Of a stretch of DNA of 64,000 nt, positions 25,901 to 35,136 are shown in pieces (within the stretch, counting starts at the first letter, position 1; each line of letters starts with the position of its first letter). The notes below the pieces were generated by a model that saw only the letters and a program-made list of their open reading frames with translations, ran no database searches and was not told where the DNA came from. The position numbers and the translations under genes are program-made. Origin of the DNA: an uncultured Bacteroides sp. (GTDB lineage: Bacteria > Bacteroidota > Bacteroidia > Bacteroidales > Bacteroidaceae); contig CALUJC010000002.1 in assembly GCA_944320865.1 (NCBI GenBank), forward strand, positions 59,168-123,167, given 5' to 3'.

Positions 25901-27322
25901 TTAACTTAAAGAGTCGAGCAGCTTGCTGACGATTTGTGCAATGTCTTCTTTATCCAGTCTTTTCAGTTGCTGGTAGAAGTTTTCCAGCTTTTGCGGGTCG
26001 ACGGGATGGGCGCTTAGGTTGTTGTAGTGCTGGAACTTTTCCCTGTCGCCTGCCATCATATAGGCTACAGACAGTTTTTCGTTGATAAGTTCGTAGCCAT
26101 TGTCCAGCTCTTTGGCATGTTCGAAGGCCTTGCATGCATATGCAGCTTGCCCGGCGTTGAGGCAATAAAGGCCTATTTCGTCCCACGTTTCGGGGTAGGG
26201 GGATAGGCTTGTGGCTTTTTGCCAGCAGGCAATGGCTTTGTCGTTTTCCCCGCCTTCCATGTAGGCACGTCCTTCCACGAGATAGGGGTCGGCGTCTTCG
26301 GGTGAGAGCAGGTGGGCGGTGTCCCAATCTACCTCGGCCTTTTCCCTTTTGCCAAGTTTGTACAGGCAGAGGCCGGAGTTGGCAAACAGTGTAGGCAGGG
26401 TAGCCCGTTCGGTGCGGTTGCTGTTGGCGGCAATGGCTTTCTGTATGAATTCGTAAGCTTTCTGCCATTCGCCTTTGCTTATCTTGTCCATGCCTTGGAA
26501 AGTGTACAGGAAGCCGGTCGGGATGAGTTTCAGTTGTTCGGCCTGCTTGTAGTTGTCCAGGGCTTTCTCATCGTTTCCCAATTCGTAGAAGGCGTTGGCC
26601 CTGAGCAGGTAGGCATCGGCAAATTCTTCGTCGGAGAGGGTGGCGTAGTCGCATGCGTCGATAGCTTTGTCCAGTTTCCCTTGTTCGTAGTAGCACCGTG
26701 CCAGCCCGAACCAGTAGAGTGGCGAATACGGGTTTTTGTCGATGAGTTTGTTGTAATAAGCCATGGCTTCCGTAATGTGCTGTCGTGCATAGTAGTAATC
26801 GGCACATACGGCAAGGTAGGCTTCGTCGTCGTCATATTTCCCGCGCCCCAAGTCTATCCATGACTGGGCTTTGTCGGGATATCCCAGGTCGATGTACATG
26901 TAGGCGGCCTCAATGATGTTGGCAAGGTCGTCTTTGTCTTCGATGGTGTCCAGTAGGTCTTGGGCGTCTTCCATCCGTCCTTCTTCCAGCAGGAGCTGTG
27001 CACGCAGGATGGTGACTTCGGAGGTTTCCTCGCCGATGCTTTGCCAAGCTATTTCTTTTGCTTTGTCCCTCTCAAAGTTTTCCAGATACAAGTATGCCTG
27101 TTGCACCAGCAGCGAGGTGTTGTCGGGGTGTAGCTTCAAGCCGTAGGTGACAACGTCTTGCGCCATGTCGGGCTTGCGGCGCATGGCATACCAGTCTGCC
27201 AAGTCAGCCATGTCTTCGGCATCCATGTAGATGCTTCTGCCTTCGGCTTTGCTTTGCTCGTAGGATTCTGCCATTTCCAGCAATTCCTTGTCTCTGCCCG
27301 ACAACAGGTTTTTCTTGTTCAT
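25901..27322 (-). CDS. Tetratricopeptide-repeat protein
   Basis: A 473-residue cytoplasmic-looking protein with no signal peptide, made almost wholly of TPR units. Repeats are visible at about 60-100 (KLHPDNTSLLVQQAYLYL), 150-240 (NPYSPLYWFGLARCYYEQGKLDKAI), 245-275 (ADAYLLRANAFYELGNDEKAL) and 340-410. The role is presumably protein-protein scaffolding. The partner is unknown. It is placed between glnS (24 bases upstream) and dedA (38 bases downstream), so it is in the same transcript. Confidence 0.88.
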   Translation of the reverse strand: MNKKNLLSGRDKELLEMAESYEQSKAEGRSIYMDAEDMADLADWYAMRRKPDMAQDVVTYGLKLHPDNTSLLVQQAYLYLENFERDKAKEIAWQSIGEETSEVTILRAQLLLEEGRMEDAQDLLDTIEDKDDLANIIEAAYMYIDLGYPDKAQSWIDLGRGKYDDDEAYLAVCADYYYARQHITEAMAYYNKLIDKNPYSPLYWFGLARCYYEQGKLDKAIDACDYATLSDEEFADAYLLRANAFYELGNDEKALDNYKQAEQLKLIPTGFLYTFQGMDKISKGEWQKAYEFIQKAIAANSNRTERATLPTLFANSGLCLYKLGKREKAEVDWDTAHLLSPEDADPYLVEGRAYMEGGENDKAIACWQKATSLSPYPETWDEIGLYCLNAGQAAYACKAFEHAKELDNGYELINEKLSVAYMMAGDREKFQHYNNLSAHPVDPQKLENFYQQLKRLDKEDIAQIVSKLLDSLS

Positions 27323-27346
27323 ATTGATAAATGCCTTGCCTGGGGA

Positions 27347-29089
<1,743 letters not shown>

Positions 29090-29125
29090 AATATGTCTAT
29101 ATATCTATATATCTGTATTGTGGCG

Positions 29126-29133
29126 CAAAAGTA
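29126..29133 (-). promoter_or_regulatory. -7 element for glnS
   Basis: The minus strand reads TACTTTTG, 37 bases before the glnS ATG. The leader contains the repeated string TATATAGA. A matching -33 is not obvious. Confidence 0.55.
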
Positions 29134-29154
29134 CGACTATTTTTTGTCATTTAC

Positions 29155-29973
29155 TTATTTTACGGGGATATATCCGCTTTTTTTAATGATTTCTTGCCCT
29201 TCGGCCGAAAGCATGAATTGCAGTAGGCCGTCTACCGCCTGTTTGTTTTTACCATTATAATAATAGTAGAGCGGACGGACAATGGGGTAGCTCTTGTCGA
29301 TGGCATTTTTTAGATTGGGTTGCGCATAGAGTCCGTTGCCATACGACACGGCTATGGTTTTTATCCTGGGTGAAATGTAGGCAAGCCCCACGTAGCCGAT
29401 GGCTCCCTTTGTCTGGCTGACGGACTGGATGATGGCGCCTGTGGCGGGCATGGAGAGGCTGCCGGCCATGTAGTTCTTGTTCTTCAGCACGCTTTCTTTG
29501 AAGAACTCGTAGGTTCCCGACGAGGTTTCGCGCGAATAGACCACGATTTTGCGGTCGTCTCCGCCTACGTCTTTCCAGTTGGTTATCTTTCCACGGAAGA
29601 TGGCTTCCAATTGCTCGCGGGTCAGTCTGCTGACGGGGTTGGACGGATGCACCACTACGGCCAAGGCATCGTAGGCAATGATGACTTCCTGCAGGTCTTC
29701 GCCGGCGGCTTTGGTTTTCATTTTCTCGCTGAACTTGATGGCGCGCGATGCCATGGCAATGTCGGTAGTACCGTCCAGCAGGGCGGAGATGCCTACACCG
29801 GTGCCTCCTCCGGTGACGGTGACCCGTGCTTGGGGCACGGAATCCATGTAGGCTTCGGCAGTCTGTTGGGCAATGGGCAGCACGGTGTCGCTGCCTTTGA
29901 TGCGTTGTGCATGAACCGGCCCGATGGTGAGCAGGCATGCGGCGGTTGTCAGAAAAAGTTGTTTAGCGTTCAT
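29155..29973 (-). CDS. pstS: Phosphate ABC transporter substrate-binding protein PstS
   Basis: Periplasmic phosphate receptor of 272 residues: signal peptide ending PVHAQ, then the PstS-like PBP fold with KGSDTVLPIAQ at the start of lobe 1, phosphate-binding stretches TGGGTGVGISALLDG and SRETSSGTYEFF, and the lobe sequence LTREQLEAIFRGKITNW (about residues 117-133). It is transcribed divergently from pstC-pstA-pstB-phoU. Its 3' end faces the glnS promoter. It is phosphate-starvation regulated in most bacteria. I cannot see a recognised Pho operator. Confidence 0.94.
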   Translation of the reverse strand: MNAKQLFLTTAACLLTIGPVHAQRIKGSDTVLPIAQQTAEAYMDSVPQARVTVTGGGTGVGISALLDGTTDIAMASRAIKFSEKMKTKAAGEDLQEVIIAYDALAVVVHPSNPVSRLTREQLEAIFRGKITNWKDVGGDDRKIVVYSRETSSGTYEFFKESVLKNKNYMAGSLSMPATGAIIQSVSQTKGAIGYVGLAYISPRIKTIAVSYGNGLYAQPNLKNAIDKSYPIVRPLYYYYNGKNKQAVDGLLQFMLSAEGQEIIKKSGYIPVK

Positions 29974-30038
29974 AGGCTTATGTATATACTGTATGGCTGA
30001 GTAATATGGCCTGGTAATCAGTTGTTTGCAGCCTGCTT

Positions 30039-30117
30039 GGTAGCGTAGTATCGCTACCGTGCTGGCCTTCCTTCGCTACCGTGGTGGTGTTCCAACGCTA
30101 CCGTGCCGGTGATACTA
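30039..30117. repeat. Three 22-bp units plus hairpin in the pstS/pstC intergenic region
   Basis: Units begin at 30052, 30074 and 30096, each starting CGCTACCGTG, exactly 22 bases apart. Just before them GGTAGCG (30039-30045) pairs with the first CGCTACC (30052-30058) across a 6-base loop. It sits inside the 348-base divergent regulatory gap 29974-30321. Confidence 0.82.
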
Positions 30118-30216
30118 TGCCGGGATACGGATGGCCTGGCATGTACTTCCCGCACGCAAAATAACGAAAATGATGTTACATTCGTTTTACAAAACAGGGT
30201 AAGGCCGGCTTTGTAA

Positions 30217-30224
30217 TACTTTTG
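30217..30224 (+). promoter_or_regulatory. Candidate -7 element for pstC operon
   Basis: TACTTTTG about 98 bases before the pstC ATG. No exact TTTG lies 19-21 bases upstream. Elsewhere the gap 29974-30321 holds the 22-bp array and an AT-rich stretch, with no gene. Confidence 0.45.
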
Positions 30225-30321
30225 TAATCTGTTTGTAACACATCCTTCAAGTTGTAGTCACACTCTCTTAACAGCTATCGTCTTTCTTTGCAGCGCGAAA
30301 GAAACTGTAAACAGAGTAGAC

Positions 30322-31506
30322 ATGAAAAGGTTTTTTGAAAAGATTGTCGAAGGGATATTGGCTTGCAGCGGTTTTGTCACGAGCCTTACCATCGTGCTGA
30401 TTGTGTTGTTCCTGTTTTCCGAAGCTTTGGGACTGTTTGGCAGCAAGGTGGTGGAGGAGGGCTATGTGCTGGCGCTGAACAGGCAGAACACGGTGAACCA
30501 ACTGTCGCCGGCCCAAATCAAGGGAGTGTTTGACGAGGAAATCACGAACTGGCGGGAGCTGGGCGGCGAGGATATGCCCATCCGCCTGTTCCGCCTGGAG
30601 GATGTGGACGAATACTACACGGAGGAGCAGCTGGGCGAGGCCTACGAGAATGCCGGCACTTGCATCACCCGGCTGGTGGAGCGTACGCCGGGCATCGTGG
30701 CCTTTGTGCCCGGGCAGTTCATCGTCCGGCCCGACTCGGTGCATGTGCTGGAGGACCAGACCATCTCCGTCCGAGACGTGCTGGCCGGGGCAGAATGGTT
30801 TCCCACGGCCACTCCGGCGCCGCAGTTCGGTTTCCTTCCGCTCATTACCGGGACATTGTGGGTCAGCCTCTTTGCCATACTGATAGCTTTGCCTTTCGGG
30901 TTGGCGGTGGCCATCTACATGTCCGAGGTAGCCAATCCCCGGATACGCAACCTGCTGAAACCGGTCATTGAGCTGCTCAGCGGCATACCGTCGGTGGTGT
31001 ACGGTTTCTTCGGCTTGATAGTCATTGTGCCCTTCCTGCAGCAGGCGTTCGGTCTTCCCGTAGGCGAGAGTGGCTTGGCGGGCGCATTGGTATTGGCCAT
31101 TATGGCCTTGCCCACCATTATCACGGTAACTGAGGATGCCATGCGGGGGTGCCCCCGCGCCATGCGCGAAGCCAGCCTGGCCTTAGGCGCATCGCAGTGG
31201 CAGACTATATATAAGGTGGTAATGCCTTACTCCATATCGGGCATCACCTCGGGCGTGGTGCTGGGCATCGGGCGTGCCGTGGGCGAGACGATGGCCGTGC
31301 TGATGGTGACGGGCAATGCCGCAGTCATCCCCCACAGCATACTGGAGCCCCTGCGCACCATCCCCGCCACGATTGCCGCCGAGCTGGGCGAGGCACCGGC
31401 CGGAGGCGCACACTACCAGGCGTTGTTCCTGCTGGGCGTGGTGTTGTTCTTTATCAGCTTGTTAATCAACTTCACGGTCGAGGCCGTGTCATCCAAACAA
31501 AAATAA
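30322..31506 (+). CDS. pstC: Phosphate ABC transporter permease PstC with PstS-like insert
   Basis: An inner-membrane permease of 394 residues, longer than the roughly 310-320 of E. coli PstC. Helix 1 is at about 17-36. The core permease (about 165-390) has FGLAVAIYMSEVANPRIR, LLSGIPSVVYGFFGLI and the coupling EAA loop REASLALGASQWQTIYKVV. The extra part (about 48-160) lies between helix 1 and helix 2 and reads like a piece of PstS: LSPAQIKGVFDEEITNW matches LTREQLEAIFRGKITNW of the neighbouring PstS, and TPGIVAFVPGQFIVRP matches its TKGAIGYVGLAYISPR. So the permease seems to carry its own partial binding-protein lobe on the periplasmic side. pstA follows by 12 bases. Confidence 0.93.
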   Translation: MKRFFEKIVEGILACSGFVTSLTIVLIVLFLFSEALGLFGSKVVEEGYVLALNRQNTVNQLSPAQIKGVFDEEITNWRELGGEDMPIRLFRLEDVDEYYTEEQLGEAYENAGTCITRLVERTPGIVAFVPGQFIVRPDSVHVLEDQTISVRDVLAGAEWFPTATPAPQFGFLPLITGTLWVSLFAILIALPFGLAVAIYMSEVANPRIRNLLKPVIELLSGIPSVVYGFFGLIVIVPFLQQAFGLPVGESGLAGALVLAIMALPTIITVTEDAMRGCPRAMREASLALGASQWQTIYKVVMPYSISGITSGVVLGIGRAVGETMAVLMVTGNAAVIPHSILEPLRTIPATIAAELGEAPAGGAHYQALFLLGVVLFFISLLINFTVEAVSSKQK

Positions 31507-31518
31507 CTTATTTGTGTC

Positions 31519-32379
31519 ATGGACAGAAAACGCGTTTCGCAGCATGTGGCTTTCGGCCTGTTCCGGTTGCTTAGCCTGAGTGTGGTGCTCATCTTGTTTG
31601 CCATCCTGGGCTTTATAATATATAAAGGTATAGGCGTCATCAACTGGGAATTCATCACCACCCCGCCCAAGGACGGCATGACCGCCGGCGGCATCTGGCC
31701 TGCCATCGTGGGCACGTTCTACCTGATGGCGGGCAGCGCCCTGTTCGCCTTCCCGGTGGGAGTGATGAGCGGTATCTACATGAACGAGTATGCGCCCCGG
31801 GGTTGGATAGTGCGCTTCATCCGCATGATGACTAACAATCTGAGCGGCATCCCCTCCATCGTATTCGGCCTTTTTGGTATGGCTTTATTCGTAAACTACC
31901 TAGATTTCGGTGACAGCATACTGGCCGGTTCGCTTACTCTGGGGCTGCTGAGCCTGCCGCTGGTCATCCGCACCACCGAGGAGGCCTTGAAGGCCATCCC
32001 CGACAACCTGCGCGAGGGCAGCCGCGCGCTGGGCGCCACTAAGCTGCAGACCATCTGGCACGTCATCTTGCCCATGGGCATGCCCAATATCATCACCGGG
32101 CTTATCCTGGCATTGGGCCGCGTGTCGGGCGAGACGGCGCCCATCCTCTTCACCTGCGCCGCCTACTTCCTGCCCCAACTGCCATCGAGCGTGCTCGACC
32201 AGTGCATGGCGTTGCCCTACCACCTGTACGTCATCTCCACCAGCGGGGTCGACATGGAGGCACAGCTGCCCATAGCCTACGGCACGGCGCTGGTGCTCAT
32301 CGTCATCATTCTCCTGGTGAACCTGCTGGCCAACGCCCTGCGCAGGTATTTCGAGAAAAAGGTGAAGACAAATGGGTGA
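31519..32379 (+). CDS. pstA: Phosphate ABC transporter permease PstA
   Basis: Second permease subunit, 286 residues, with about six membrane helices. Conserved parts are FPVGVMSGIYMNEYAPRG, NNLSGIPSIVFGLFGMALF, and the EAA loop REGSRALGATKLQTIWHVILP that contacts PstB. Length is usual for PstA. It lies 12 bases after pstC. The next gene, pstB, is 201 bases away, separated by a 22-bp tandem array. Confidence 0.95.
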   Translation: MDRKRVSQHVAFGLFRLLSLSVVLILFAILGFIIYKGIGVINWEFITTPPKDGMTAGGIWPAIVGTFYLMAGSALFAFPVGVMSGIYMNEYAPRGWIVRFIRMMTNNLSGIPSIVFGLFGMALFVNYLDFGDSILAGSLTLGLLSLPLVIRTTEEALKAIPDNLREGSRALGATKLQTIWHVILPMGMPNIITGLILALGRVSGETAPILFTCAAYFLPQLPSSVLDQCMALPYHLYVISTSGVDMEAQLPIAYGTALVLIVIILLVNLLANALRRYFEKKVKTNG

Positions 32380-32384
32380 CAAAA

Positions 32385-32494
32385 GTTCCAGTCCCCGGAC
32401 CCAATGGTTCCAGTCCCCGGTCCCGGTGTATCCAGTCCCCGGACCAGACGTATCCAGTCCCCGGACCAGATTGTTCCAGTCCCCGGTCCCGATG
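32385..32494. repeat. Tandem array, five 22-bp units inside the pst operon
   Basis: Units at 32385, 32407, 32429, 32451 and 32473, each with the core TCCAGTCCCCGG, exactly 22 bases apart, and a partial sixth. The second half of each unit varies between CCGGACC and CGGTCCC forms, both locally palindromic. It starts 5 bases after the pstA stop and lies in the only large gap of the operon. Confidence 0.92.
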
Positions 32495-32580
32495 GTTCCA
32501 GACTGTTGAATGGATGTGGAACCATTATATGACTATGTATTAATGACTTATAATATTAATCTTAATTACTATAGCAGACA

Positions 32581-33333
32581 ATGAACAAGATAGAAACGCG
32601 CGACGTTAATTTCTGGTACGGCAACTTCCATGCCCTGAAAGGCATCAGCATGGACATTGCAGAGCGGTCGGTAGTAGCCTTCATCGGCCCGTCGGGATGC
32701 GGCAAGTCCACCTTCCTGCGCCTGCTGAACCGCATGAATGACCTCATCCCCGACACCCGCCTGGAGGGGCAAATCCACATCGACGGGCAAGACATCTACG
32801 GCAAAGGCGTCCGTGTAGACGAGCTGCGCAAGCACGTAGGCATGGTGTTCCAGCGGCCCAACCCCTTCCCAAAGAGCATCTTCGAGAACGTGGCCTACGG
32901 CCTGCGCGTCAATGGTGTGAAGGACGAGAAGTTCATCCGCCAGCGCGTGGAGGAGACCTTGAAAGGCGCCGCCCTGTGGGATGAGGTGAAAGACAAGCTC
33001 CGCGTCTCGGCCTACGCCCTCTCCGGCGGCCAGCAGCAACGCCTCTGCATTGCCCGTGCCATGGCCGTGTCGCCCTCCGTGCTGCTGATGGACGAGCCCG
33101 CCTCGGCCCTCGACCCCATCTCCACGGCCAAGGTAGAGGAGCTTATCCACGAGCTGAAGAAGGACTATACCATCGTCATCGTCACCCACAACATGCAGCA
33201 GGCAGCCCGCGTCAGCGACCGCACCGCCTTCTTCTACATGGGCGAGATGGTAGAGATGGGCGACACCAAGAAGATATTCACCCACCCCGACAAAGAGGCC
33301 ACGCAGAACTATATCACCGGCCGCTTCGGCTGA
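32581..33333 (+). CDS. pstB: Phosphate ABC transporter ATPase PstB
   Basis: ATP-binding subunit of 250 residues. Walker A is [19 protein letters not shown], including the LNRMND extension typical of PstB, the Q-loop is [19 protein letters not shown], the ABC signature is [16 protein letters not shown], Walker B is [14 protein letters not shown], and the His switch is [14 protein letters not shown]. Normal length. It is preceded by the repeat array and followed by phoU after 123 bases. Confidence 0.97.
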   Translation: MNKIETRDVNFWYGNFHALKGISMDIAERSVVAFIGPSGCGKSTFLRLLNRMNDLIPDTRLEGQIHIDGQDIYGKGVRVDELRKHVGMVFQRPNPFPKSIFENVAYGLRVNGVKDEKFIRQRVEETLKGAALWDEVKDKLRVSAYALSGGQQQRLCIARAMAVSPSVLLMDEPASALDPISTAKVEELIHELKKDYTIVIVTHNMQQAARVSDRTAFFYMGEMVEMGDTKKIFTHPDKEATQNYITGRFG

Positions 33334-33456
33334 TGTCACCGGAAAAAAGCCTGGAGTGGTTGATATATTTGCCGTTTTTTTGCATATTTGCAAGCGTCAT
33401 ATCCCTGGCATCAGAATATCAGTAATATATAACTCAAATAACATTAATGGATTAAT

Positions 33457-34152
33457 ATGGTAAAGTTTATCGAATCGGAACTCGTCTTGCTCAAGAAGCA
33501 GATAGGCGAGATGTGGACGTTGGTCTACAACCAATTGGATCGTGCCGGTGAAGCCGTTCTTACCTTAGACCGTGAACTGGCGCAACAAGTGCTGGTGCGC
33601 GAACGTCGTGTAAATGCCTTTGAACTCAAGATAGACAGCGACGTGGAAGACATCATCGCCCTTTACAACCCCGTTGCCATTGACTTGCGTTTCGTATTGG
33701 CCATGATGAAAATCAATACCGACCTCGAACGCTTGGGCGATTTTGCAGAGGGCATTGCGCGTTTTGTCATCAACACCAAGGAAGTGGCGCTGGACAGCGA
33801 ATTGGTGAAGAACCTGCGCTTGGGGGAAATGGTTTCGCAAGTGCTTTCTATGTTAGAGTTGGCAAAGAAGGCTTTGGAAGAAGAAAACCTGGAATTGGCC
33901 ACGGCAGTCTTTGCCAAAGACAACCTGCTGGACGAAATCAACGTTGAGGCTACGGGTGTTTTGGCCGATTATTTAAAGATTCATCCTGAGAGTGCCTTGA
34001 CCTGTTTGAATCTGGTCAGTGTCTTCCGCAAACTGGAGCGTTCGGGTGACCACATCACCAACATCGCAGAAGAAATCGTGTTCTTTATCGATGCGAAAGT
34101 GCTGAAACATAGCGGACGTACCGATGAACATTATCCCGACGGGAAAGAATAA
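33457..34152 (+). CDS. phoU: Phosphate signalling protein PhoU
   Basis: Negative regulator of phosphate signalling, 231 residues, made of two three-helix PhoU bundles. The metal-binding motifs are seen as DLERLGDFAEGIARF in the first bundle and KLERSGDHITNIAEEIVF in the second (E/DxxxD type). It normally links PstSCAB activity to the sensor kinase. No phoR/phoB pair is seen adjacent in this window. A possible -7 TATATTTG at 33364-33371 suggests it may also be transcribed on its own. Confidence 0.94.
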   Translation: MVKFIESELVLLKKQIGEMWTLVYNQLDRAGEAVLTLDRELAQQVLVRERRVNAFELKIDSDVEDIIALYNPVAIDLRFVLAMMKINTDLERLGDFAEGIARFVINTKEVALDSELVKNLRLGEMVSQVLSMLELAKKALEEENLELATAVFAKDNLLDEINVEATGVLADYLKIHPESALTCLNLVSVFRKLERSGDHITNIAEEIVFFIDAKVLKHSGRTDEHYPDGKE

Positions 34153-34307
34153 AGGGGCAGAAAGTTACATTATCTGGCTAAAACTTAGCATTTTTTAGAA
34201 AATGTCCCTATATTTGTCAGTTGATTTAACGCCCCTTGATAGGTAGCAGCATGGTGGTATAAAATTGAAAGTATTTTCAAAAATATGTTATAAGACATGT
34301 TTTTTAA

Positions 34308-34340
34308 TTTGGTTGGTATCACCAAAAGCGTCTATCTTTG
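34308..34340 (+). promoter_or_regulatory. Promoter without a following gene (candidate small RNA)
   Basis: TTTG at 34308-34311, a 21-base spacer, then TATCTTTG at 34333-34340. It matches the Bacteroidetes consensus well. The next 150 bases have no reading frame starting with ATG but do contain a strong terminator. Confidence 0.6.
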
Positions 34341-34346
34341 TGACGT

Positions 34347-34437
34347 TATCCTGAAAACAATCTTTTTACCTTAAGAAAAAAAACTAATACCTATTGAAAA
34401 CTGGAGAAGGGGGCTTTGTGAAAAGCTTCCTTTTTTT
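34347..34437 (+). ncRNA. Candidate small RNA, about 90 nt
   Basis: A transcript from the promoter at 34308-34340 would begin near 34347 and end at the intrinsic terminator 34407-34437. The body has an unstructured A-rich middle and no obvious coding potential. It lies between phoU and ribE, in the 345-base gap 34153-34497. Alternatively it is an attenuated leader of ribE, but ribE has its own -7 element (34461-34468) after the terminator. I do not recognise a known RNA family. Confidence 0.4.
34407..34437 (+). terminator. Rho-independent terminator upstream of ribE
   Basis: An 11-bp stem AAGGGGGCTTT (34407-34417) / AAAGCTTCCTT (34422-34432), with two G-U pairs, and a four-base loop GTGA. It runs into seven T (34431-34437). 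Confidence 0.75.
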
Positions 34438-34460
34438 ATGCTGTTTTACTGACCTTTTGC

Positions 34461-34468
34461 TACCTTTG
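34461..34468 (+). promoter_or_regulatory. ribE -7 element
   Basis: TACCTTTG 29 bases before the ribE ATG. No clear -33 partner. The leader is short and shows no FMN riboswitch. Confidence 0.55.
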
Positions 34469-34497
34469 CATCGTGTAACCAAAAGCAAATAATCAAA

Positions 34498-35100
34498 ATG
34501 TTTTCCGGAATTGTAGAAGAATGCGCCACATTGGTGGCTATGGTGAAGGAGCAGGAGAATGTGCATTTCACCTTCAAATGCTCGTTCGTAGGCGAATTGA
34601 AGATAGACCAAAGTGTATCCCATAACGGCGTGTGCCTGACGGTGGTAAGCCTGACAGACGACACCTATACCGTAACGGCTATGAAAGAGACCTTGGAACG
34701 CTCCAACCTGGGCCTGCTGAAGCCCGGAGATGAAGTGAACGTGGAGCGCAGCATGCTGATGAACGGTCGCCTGGACGGCCATATCGTGCAGGGACATGTG
34801 GACCAGACGGCTACTTGCGTGGATGTGCAGGATGCTGAGGGTAGTTATTATTTTACGTTCCGTTATGCCTTCAACAAAGAGATGGCAAGGCGTGGATATC
34901 TTACGGTCGACAAAGGCTCGGTGACGGTAAACGGTGTAAGCCTCACGGTGTGCAATCCTACCGACGATACCTTCCAGGTAGCCATTATCCCTTATACCTT
35001 CGAGCATACCAATTTCCATGCCATAAAGGCGGGCAGTGTAGTCAATATAGAGTTTGATATTATAGGCAAATACATCAGCCGCATGCTGCAGTATCAATAA
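34498..35100 (+). CDS. ribE: Riboflavin synthase, alpha chain
   Basis: Makes riboflavin from two molecules of 6,7-dimethyl-8-ribityllumazine. The 200-residue chain has the two tandem lumazine-binding barrels: the first begins MFSGIVEECATL and carries VSHNGVCLTVV, the second follows GHIVQGHVDQTA and carries VTVNGVSLTVCNP. The end has the typical TNFHAIKAGSVVNIEFDIIG and KYISRML. Standalone, with its own promoter. The other riboflavin genes are not in this window. Confidence 0.96.
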   Translation: MFSGIVEECATLVAMVKEQENVHFTFKCSFVGELKIDQSVSHNGVCLTVVSLTDDTYTVTAMKETLERSNLGLLKPGDEVNVERSMLMNGRLDGHIVQGHVDQTATCVDVQDAEGSYYFTFRYAFNKEMARRGYLTVDKGSVTVNGVSLTVCNPTDDTFQVAIIPYTFEHTNFHAIKAGSVVNIEFDIIGKYISRMLQYQ

Positions 35101-35136
35101 CAACATGCGTTGTCCGGCCTTGGAGGAATACTACTC

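Noticed and set aside
34153-34497. Possible FMN riboswitch before ribE
   Set aside because: None of the conserved RFN segments are present. The structure seen is a plain terminator.
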